This document shows positions 55,486 through 64,000 of a stretch of 64,000 nt of DNA, in pieces; the stretch's first letter is position 1; the number at the start of each line of letters is the position of its first letter. Below the pieces are notes generated by a model. That model saw only the letters and a list, made by a program, of their open reading frames with translations. It was not told where the DNA came from and did not search any database. Source of the DNA: Novosphingobium aquimarinum (GTDB lineage Bacteria; Pseudomonadota; Alphaproteobacteria; Sphingomonadales; Sphingomonadaceae); assembly GCF_009746585.1 (NCBI RefSeq), contig NZ_WRPO01000001.1:186001-250000 (forward strand). Reading direction: 5' to 3'. The position numbers and the translations under genes were made by a program.

Positions 55486-57018
55486 TTGCTGCGTATCCTG
55501 CTGTTCCTCGCCACGGTCATCGCTTCGCTTACCATCGCGAGCCCGTCGCACGCCGAGCAGGCGGACATCAACGCCGCGGCGCGTGGTGCGGTGCGCGTCG
55601 TGCTCCTCGAAGAGAACGGCGACGAAGTCGAACTGGTCGGCTACGGCAGCGGCCTGGCGATTGCTCGCAATCTCGTCCTCACCAACGCGCACGTCGTCCA
55701 GCCCGCGCAAGGCCGCGAGGCCATCCGCATCGGCGTCGTGCCGCCACAGGGCCAGCGCGGCACGTTTACCCGCGTTCTCGCGGTGTCCCCGCGCAACGAC
55801 CTGGCATTGCTCCAGATCGACGAGGGATCGCTGCCGCCGATCAGCCTGTTCACCGGTAGCATCGCCGACGGCGCGCAAGTCTTCGCAGTGGGCTACCCCG
55901 GCAGCGTCGATTTCGCCCAGGGACTCGATCCCTGGGAGATCATCTCGCCGATGAGCCCGGTCAAGACGCAAGGCACGGTATCCGCCGGCCGCAGTGCCAA
56001 GGGCTTCGAGACGCTGCTGCATACCGCGCCGATCGGGGCGGGCAACAGCGGCGGCCCGCTGCTCGATGCTTGCGGGCGCGCGATCGGCGTCAACAGTTTC
56101 GGCACGATCGCCGGAGAGGCGGATTCCGAATTCTTCTTCGCCGTCTCGATCCGCGAAGTGATGCGCTTCCTGACGGCCGCCAAGGTCAAGCCGATGACCA
56201 CCGGCGCGCCCTGCCGCTCCATCGCCGATCTCGACCGCGAGCAGGCGAGCCGCGACGCTGCACAGCGCGAACGCGATCGGATGGAGGATCTGCGTCGCAC
56301 CGAGGCACTGCGTGTCGCCGAACGCGATGCGCAATTGGACATCCTGTCCGAACGCGAGAACACGATGGCGCTGGCGGGGCTGGCGCTGATCCTGGCGGTC
56401 GTCTGCGCCGCGGCCGCCTTCGTCTTCGCCCAGCAGGACGATCGCGGCCGCGACGTGAAGATCGCGATCGCGCTGGCGATTGCTATCGCGATCTTCGCGG
56501 TGGTCACCTGGCTCTCGCGCCCGAAGATGAAAGAGGCGACCGAGCGCGCCAGGGACGCGGTTGCCGAGCAGCAGGAACGCCGGCAGTCATCGCGCAAGTC
56601 CGACACGCCGCTGACCGGTTCGCTGGTCTGCGTGCTGGACAATGCCCGCAGCCGGATCACGGTATCCCCAACCACTGACGTGCCGTTCACCTGGTCCGGG
56701 TCTGGTTGTGTCAACGGTCGCAGCCAGTACGGTCTTGGCGCCGATGGGTGGTCGCGTATTCTCGTGCCGAACGAGGAGCAGACGGTGACCATCGCATCCT
56801 ACGATCCCGATACGGCGACGTATCGAACCGATCGCTTCCTGCTCGATCTCGAAACCATGGACAAGCTGCGCGCCAAGCGCGGCGAATACGAGGTTCCGTC
56901 CTGCAAAGCCGGCGACGGCGCGGCGCGCGAGCTGGGAAGCTTGCAGGACGCTCTGCGCGCGCTCCTGCCGCAGCAGCCGAACGAGCGGCTGGTCTATCGC
57001 TGTTCGCGCGCGCCATGA
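55486..57018 (+). CDS. Membrane-anchored trypsin-like serine protease
   Basis: 510 aa from a TTG at 55486 ([18 protein letters not shown], a good signal peptide) with GGAGAG seven bases upstream. The catalytic triad is His in LTNAHVVQ, Asp in [10 protein letters not shown] and Ser in [13 protein letters not shown] charged helix ([20 protein letters not shown]) leads to two membrane segments ([20 protein letters not shown] and [18 protein letters not shown]), then a C-terminal extracytoplasmic domain with cysteines. No PDZ domain, so it differs from DegP. Target unknown. Confidence 0.87.
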   Translation: MLRILLFLATVIASLTIASPSHAEQADINAAARGAVRVVLLEENGDEVELVGYGSGLAIARNLVLTNAHVVQPAQGREAIRIGVVPPQGQRGTFTRVLAVSPRNDLALLQIDEGSLPPISLFTGSIADGAQVFAVGYPGSVDFAQGLDPWEIISPMSPVKTQGTVSAGRSAKGFETLLHTAPIGAGNSGGPLLDACGRAIGVNSFGTIAGEADSEFFFAVSIREVMRFLTAAKVKPMTTGAPCRSIADLDREQASRDAAQRERDRMEDLRRTEALRVAERDAQLDILSERENTMALAGLALILAVVCAAAAFVFAQQDDRGRDVKIAIALAIAIAIFAVVTWLSRPKMKEATERARDAVAEQQERRQSSRKSDTPLTGSLVCVLDNARSRITVSPTTDVPFTWSGSGCVNGRSQYGLGADGWSRILVPNEEQTVTIASYDPDTATYRTDRFLLDLETMDKLRAKRGEYEVPSCKAGDGAARELGSLQDALRALLPQQPNERLVYRCSRAP

Positions 57019-57193
57019 ATTCTCCGCGATGAATTGGCATGACCGCGTTTCCCACAGTGGAGCGAAACCTGCGGCGGCTGCCTTGCATCGCTACAGAATC
57101 GTCGCTATGCGCCCCCCGTCTGCGGGCCGGCCTGCGCTTTTGCGCGGGTCTTTCATGTGCCCCAGCCCACCCGATGCTAAGGATAGGACACGC

Positions 57194-57748
57194 GTGGAGA
57201 ATTCCGCCGGTATCAAGGCCAGTCTGCAGGGCCGTTACGCTTCGGCTCTTTTCGATCTCGCCAGCGAAAATGGCGTGGTCACGGCCGTCGAGGCCGATCT
57301 CGACAAGGTCGAGCAGGCGATCCGCGAGAGCGATGAATTCTCCCGGCTGATCCGCAATCCGCAAGTCAGTCGCACGGACGCTCGCAAGGTGACCGATGCG
57401 ATCGCGCCGGTGCTCGGACTGTCGCAGCTGACGCAGAATTTTCTTGGCGTCCTCGCCAGCAATCGGCGGCTGTCCTCGCTGCCCGAAATCATTCGCGCCT
57501 TCCACGCGATCGCCGCTGCCCAGCGCGGCGAAGCGACCGCCGAAGTCGCATCCGCGCATGCGCTGACCGACAGCCAGGTCGAAGCGCTGCGCCAGAAGCT
57601 CGAGGCCCGCGAGGGCCGCAACGTCAAGGTCCGCACCAGTGTCGATCCCGACCTGCTCGGCGGCCTTGTCGTCACTATCGGATCGAAGCGCATCGATGGC
57701 TCGATCCGCACCCGTCTCAACACGCTCGCCCAGGCGATGAAGGGCTAA
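57194..57748 (+). CDS. atpH: ATP synthase F1 subunit delta
   Basis: 184 aa from the GTG at 57194 ([20 protein letters not shown]), with AGGA five bases before it. Stator subunit that links F1 to the b subunits. The frame is open further upstream, but that part has no family similarity. First gene of the F1 operon. Confidence 0.95.
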   Translation: MENSAGIKASLQGRYASALFDLASENGVVTAVEADLDKVEQAIRESDEFSRLIRNPQVSRTDARKVTDAIAPVLGLSQLTQNFLGVLASNRRLSSLPEIIRAFHAIAAAQRGEATAEVASAHALTDSQVEALRQKLEAREGRNVKVRTSVDPDLLGGLVVTIGSKRIDGSIRTRLNTLAQAMKG

Positions 57749-59311
<1,563 letters not shown>

Positions 59312-59315
59312 GACC

Positions 59316-59609
59316 ATGTCGCATCGCGTCTTCGTACGATTGACTTGCAAGCCTGACTGCATGGACGCCTTGTCCAGCGCTGTCCGCGAGGTCATCGGCA
59401 AGGCGCGTTGCGAAGATGGGTGCGTATCGTTCGAGCCTGCGGTGCCTGCAGACGGTTCCGCCACTTTGCTGATCTGGGAACACTGGGCTAGCAAGTCGGC
59501 ATTCGATGCGCACAATGCCCATCCTTACATGCAGGAGCTGTACGGAAAGCTGGGCGATTGGCTCGCAGCAGCACCGGATATCGTCGAAATCAAGGAATTG
59601 GAAGGCTAA
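59316..59609 (+). CDS. ABM-domain protein inserted in the ATP synthase operon
   Basis: 97 aa, antibiotic-biosynthesis-monooxygenase (dimeric alpha-beta barrel) fold. Features are [40 protein letters not shown] and an HPYMQEL segment typical of YgiN-like quinol monooxygenases. Three cysteines lie in the first half. It starts four bases after atpA stops and ends two bases before atpG starts, so it is surely cotranscribed. No known role in ATP synthase; it might act on quinones or as a small stress protein. Confidence 0.85.
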   Translation: MSHRVFVRLTCKPDCMDALSSAVREVIGKARCEDGCVSFEPAVPADGSATLLIWEHWASKSAFDAHNAHPYMQELYGKLGDWLAAAPDIVEIKELEG

Positions 59610-59611
59610 CG

Positions 59612-60484
59612 GTGGCAAGCCTCAAGGAACTCAAAGGTCGGATCAACTCGGTCAAGTCGACCCAGAAGATCACCAAGGCCAAGCAGATGGTCGCAGCGGC
59701 GAAGCTGCGCAAGGCGCAGGCCGCCGCCGAGGCGGGCCGGCCTTACGCCGAGCGTCTCGCCGCGGTGATGGCCTCGCTCGCCACCAAGGTCAGCGGGGAC
59801 AGCGCGCCGCGCCTGCTCGCGGGAACCGGTAGCGACGAGCGGCACCTGCTGGTGGTCGTGAACACCGACAAAGGCCTGTGCGGCGGTCTCAACGCCAACC
59901 TCGTCAAGGCGGCCAAGGTCAAGGCGCGCGAGTTGATTGCCGCCGGCAAGTCGGTCGAGTTCTATCTGGTGGGCAAGAAGGGCCGCGCCCCGATCCGGCG
60001 CGATTACGCGAAGGAAATCACCGGCGGGTTCGACACCAGCGTCGTGCGCAATCCCGGTTTCGAAGAAGCCGAGAACATTGCCGAGGAACTGGTCTCGATG
60101 TTCGAGGCGGGCAAGTTCGACGTGGCCCACCTCATCTACCCGATCTTCCGCTCGGCCCTGGTGCAGGATCCCACGGCGCAGCAGCTGATTCCGGTTCCGG
60201 CGCCCAAGTCCGCCACCGCCGACAGCGGGGCGGTCGTCGAGTACGAGCCGGGCGAGGAGGAAATTCTCGAGGCGCTGCTGCCGCGCTATGTGAAGACGCA
60301 AATCTTCGGTGCGCTGCTGGAGATCGCGGCTTCTGAACAGGGCGCCTCGATGACGGCCATGGACAACGCCACGCGCAACGCGGGCGAACTGATCCAGAAG
60401 CTCACCATTCAGTACAACCGCAGCCGCCAGGCCGCGATCACCACCGAACTCGTCGAAATTATCGCGGGCGCCGAAGCGCTCTAA
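59612..60484 (+). CDS. atpG: ATP synthase F1 subunit gamma
   Basis: 290 aa central-stalk subunit. N-terminus [20 protein letters not shown] and C-terminus [15 protein letters not shown] are the conserved ends that sit inside the alpha/beta ring. It starts at GTG 59612, with GAAGG upstream. Confidence 0.97.
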   Translation: MASLKELKGRINSVKSTQKITKAKQMVAAAKLRKAQAAAEAGRPYAERLAAVMASLATKVSGDSAPRLLAGTGSDERHLLVVVNTDKGLCGGLNANLVKAAKVKARELIAAGKSVEFYLVGKKGRAPIRRDYAKEITGGFDTSVVRNPGFEEAENIAEELVSMFEAGKFDVAHLIYPIFRSALVQDPTAQQLIPVPAPKSATADSGAVVEYEPGEEEILEALLPRYVKTQIFGALLEIAASEQGASMTAMDNATRNAGELIQKLTIQYNRSRQAAITTELVEIIAGAEAL

Positions 60485-61960
<1,476 letters not shown>

Positions 61961-61965
61961 TCGCC

Positions 61966-62223
61966 ATGGCTCTGCACTTCGAACTCGTCACGCCCGCGCA
62001 GCTCGTGCGGTCCGAGGATGTCCACATGGTGGTGGTCCCCGGCACCGAAGGCGAGTTCGGCGTGCTGGAGGGTCATGCGCCCTTCATGTCGACCATTCGC
62101 GACGGCGCGCTCAAGATCTACAAGAGCGCGAACGCAGCGCCCGAAGAGATCATGATCCAGGGCGGTTTCGCCGAAGTCGGCGATGCCGGGATCACCGTGC
62201 TGGCGGAGCATGTCGCCGGCTGA
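61966..62223 (+). CDS. atpC: ATP synthase F1 subunit epsilon, short form
   Basis: 85 aa: only the N-terminal beta-sandwich ([36 protein letters not shown]). The C-terminal helical hairpin, which in longer proteins inhibits ATP hydrolysis, is missing, so the usual epsilon brake cannot operate. The length appears normal for this group, because the stop is directly followed by the operon terminator. Confidence 0.96.
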   Translation: MALHFELVTPAQLVRSEDVHMVVVPGTEGEFGVLEGHAPFMSTIRDGALKIYKSANAAPEEIMIQGGFAEVGDAGITVLAEHVAG

Positions 62224-62245
62224 TCCGCCGCCACCAGATCACATG

Positions 62246-62290
62246 ACGAGAACGGGCGTCGCGACAGGGTTCGCGGCGCCCGTTCTCGTT
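62246..62290 (+). terminator. Terminator of the ATP synthase operon
   Basis: ACGAGAACGGGCG and CGCCCGTTCTCGT form a 13-bp stem that extends inward by further near-complementary bases, followed by TTG. It sits just after atpC. Confidence 0.85.
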
Positions 62291-62306
62291 GCGGCTACGT
62301 TTCGGA

Positions 62307-62594
62307 TCACGGCCCGCGCCGTCTGGCCGTGGGTGCGTGGAAGTCGGCTGGCTTGCCCGCGATCCATTTCAGAAACCGGCCGATCTCCAGCTTGGCGACG
62401 AGCTCGGCGCGCTGGTCGCCGATCTTCGCGAGTTCGGCATTCGAGAAAGTCGCATGCAGGGTCCGGTGGCAAATCGGGTGCAGCGGAACCGTCTCGCGCC
62501 CGCCCCGGCTCTTGGGCACCGGATGATGCCATTCGACCTTGCGCCCGAGTGCCCGGCCACACAGCCAACAGTCGATCGGACGCGCCTCGGACAT
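62307..62594 (-). CDS. HNH endonuclease-like protein
   Basis: About 95 aa from ATG 62594. CWLCGRALGRKVEWHHPVPK gives the zinc Cys pair and the HH of the HNH motif, followed by SRGG, LHPICHRTLH and a helical tail. Small stand-alone HNH nucleases are common in bacterial chromosomes; the cleavage target is unknown. A start at ATG 62615 would add seven residues and lie inside a palindrome. Divergent from cpaF. Confidence 0.82.
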   Translation of the reverse strand: MSEARPIDCWLCGRALGRKVEWHHPVPKSRGGRETVPLHPICHRTLHATFSNAELAKIGDQRAELVAKLEIGRFLKWIAGKPADFHAPTARRRGP

Positions 62595-62612
62595 GCCGAG
62601 ATATTGGCAGAC

Positions 62613-62645
62613 CATTAGGGAGTTATCAAAGTTTCAACCCTAATG
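62613..62645. promoter_or_regulatory. Perfect 8-bp inverted repeat between HNH gene and cpaF
   Basis: CATTAGGG (62613-62620) and CCCTAATG (62638-62645) with a 17-base A/T-rich gap, in the divergent promoter spacer. Suits a dimeric regulator; identity unknown. Confidence 0.45.
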
Positions 62646-62710
62646 ATTTGGCAAATCCGCAGGATCGAACCAGCGCGGCGCCGAACCGCGCGTAAGGGAA
62701 TGAGCTAGAG

Positions 62711-64000
62711 ATGAGTGCATTCGGGCGTCGCAGCGGGCCTAATGGCATGGGCCAGGGATCTCGGCCCGCGTTCGGTGTAGCCAAGCCGCTCAAGGGTGGC
62801 AGTCCCGATCGGAGCGCAGCGTCCCCTCCCGCAGGAGCCCCGGTTCCCGGCGGCGATCAGTTTCCGCCGCTGCCGTCTGCCGATGTGGGCACGTCCGTTC
62901 CGCCGAACTTGCGTGAAGACGCCATGTCGCGGCTCGCCGACCGCGCCAACGCCGTCCACGAGACGTTTGAACAGAACGGCTTCGAAGCCTCGATCCACAA
63001 GATCAAGGAGCAAGTGCTGCCGCGCCTGCTCGAGCGGGTCGACCCGGAAGCTGCAGCGACGCTGACGAAGGACGAGTTGTCGGAAGAATTCCGCCCGATC
63101 ATCGTCGAAGTGCTGGCCGAACTGAAGATCACGTTCAATCGGCGCGAGCAGTTCGCGCTCGAGAAAGTTCTGATCGACGAGCTGCTCGGCTTCGGTCCGC
63201 TGGAGGAATTGCTCAACGATCCTGATGTCTCCGACATCATGGTGAACGGCCCCGATCAGACTTACGTCGAAAAGAAGGGCAAGCTGACTCTCGCTACGAC
63301 CAAGTTTCGTGACGAGCAGCACTTGTTCCAGATCGCGCAGCGCATCGTCAATCAGGTCGGCCGCCGCGTCGACCAAACGACTCCGCTGGCCGACGCCCGC
63401 CTCAAGGACGGCAGCCGCGTCAACGTGATCGTGCCGCCGCTGAGCTTGCGCGGCACCGCGATCTCGATTCGTAAGTTCTCCGAAAAGCCGATCACCATCG
63501 ACATGCTCAAGGACTATGGTTCGATGAGCGAGAAAATGGCGACCGCGCTGAAGATCGCGGGTGCCTGCCGGATGAACGTGGTCATCTCGGGCGGTACCGG
63601 TTCGGGCAAGACGACGATGCTCAACGCGCTGTCGAAGATGATCGATCCGGGCGAGCGCGTGCTGACCATCGAGGACGCGGCCGAACTGCGCTTGCAGCAG
63701 CCGCACTGGCTGCCGCTCGAGACCCGTCCGCCGAACTTGGAAGGCCAAGGCGCCATCACCATCGGTGACCTCGTCAAGAACGCGCTGCGTATGCGCCCGG
63801 ACCGGATCATCCTGGGCGAAATTCGCGGATCGGAGTGCTTCGATCTGCTTGCCGCGATGAACACTGGCCACGACGGCTCGATGTGTACGCTTCACGCCAA
63901 CAGTCCGCGCGAATGCCTGGGCCGTATGGAAAACATGATCCTGATGGGCGACATCAAGATTCCCAAGGAGGCCATCAGCCGCCAGATCGCGGAATCGGTC
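62711..64000 (+). CDS. cpaF: CpaF-type Tad pilus ATPase (partial, 3' end outside window)
   Basis: 430 codons to the right edge without a stop. After a Pro/Gly-rich N-terminal 70 residues come the secretion-ATPase domains: LIDELLGFGPLEELLNDPDV, DIMVNGPDQ, Walker A ISGGTGSGKTTMLNAL, the Asp box TIEDAAELRLQQPH, Walker B region MRPDRIILGEIRG and the His box CTLHANSPREC. It powers pilus assembly in the Tad/Cpa system. The other cpa genes would lie outside the window if clustered. Confidence 0.95.
   Translation, partial: MSAFGRRSGPNGMGQGSRPAFGVAKPLKGGSPDRSAASPPAGAPVPGGDQFPPLPSADVGTSVPPNLREDAMSRLADRANAVHETFEQNGFEASIHKIKEQVLPRLLERVDPEAAATLTKDELSEEFRPIIVEVLAELKITFNRREQFALEKVLIDELLGFGPLEELLNDPDVSDIMVNGPDQTYVEKKGKLTLATTKFRDEQHLFQIAQRIVNQVGRRVDQTTPLADARLKDGSRVNVIVPPLSLRGTAISIRKFSEKPITIDMLKDYGSMSEKMATALKIAGACRMNVVISGGTGSGKTTMLNALSKMIDPGERVLTIEDAAELRLQQPHWLPLETRPPNLEGQGAITIGDLVKNALRMRPDRIILGEIRGSECFDLLAAMNTGHDGSMCTLHANSPRECLGRMENMILMGDIKIPKEAISRQIAESV

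Overview
The window is a dense, GC-rich stretch of chromosome from an alphaproteobacterium. It is most likely a member of the Sphingomonadales, perhaps close to the Erythrobacter/Novosphingobium group. This is inferred from gene content and order: a nuoA-H run with extra small genes, an rpmF-plsX-fabH-ihfA-merR run, a class I lysyl-tRNA synthetase, an iron-sulfur bacterial photolyase, CobT, a short 85-residue ATP synthase epsilon subunit, and Tad-type CpaF. No rRNA, tRNA, CRISPR array, insertion sequence or intact prophage was recognised, and no gene-free stretch exceeds about 300 bases.

Layout. 1-8553 (minus): respiratory complex I, nuoA-B-C-D-E-F-G and the start of nuoH. Its junctions are mostly 1-4 base stop/start overlaps, and four additional uncharacterised genes sit inside it (65, 46, 35 and 203 aa). 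8815-17337: acetyl-CoA acetyltransferase, an SH3-domain periplasmic protein, an Amt-family membrane protein that has lost both pore histidines, a nitronate monooxygenase-like enzyme, a methyltransferase lipoprotein, release factor 2, a secreted peroxiredoxin, a lipoyl-like domain without the acceptor lysine, and a CitE-like lyase. 17422-27855: an M28 peptidase, a VanZ-like protein, EttA, an RcnB-like repeat protein, cytochrome b561, a prolyl-hydroxylase-like oxygenase, LysRS class I, an MscS channel and a secreted amidohydrolase. 28088-35714: a DinG/XPD-like helicase, a SixA-like phosphatase, the rpmF-plsX-fabH-ihfA-merR operon, a MAPEG protein and an MBL-fold hydrolase.

35777-37086 is a compact divergent module: an S24 (LexA/CI-type) repressor on one side, and a small Cro-like protein plus an unknown 123-aa protein on the other. 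About 95 bases of palindromic control DNA lie between them. It is the best candidate here for an undescribed regulatory switch. 37099-48866 holds metabolic and household genes: a TPP enzyme, a D-2-hydroxyacid dehydrogenase, CysRS, a gluzincin-TPR protein, an EamA transporter, a nitroreductase, CobT, a transaldolase-like enzyme and a DUF4197 lipoprotein. 48917-57018: PriA, a second gluzincin-TPR paralogue, FeS photolyase facing Ada, and a membrane trypsin-like protease. 57194-62223: the F1 ATP synthase operon atpH-A-G-D-C with a small ABM-domain monooxygenase gene inserted between atpA and atpG, ending in a strong terminator. 62307-64000: an HNH nuclease divergent from cpaF, which runs off the window.

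The genes are mostly core metabolism. The unusual points are local: accessory genes in two bioenergetic operons, family members lacking defining residues (Amt, lipoyl domain), a 14-bp triplication that builds a chain of overlapping stop/start signals before merR, base-composition patches in fabH and lysK, and the CI/Cro-like module.
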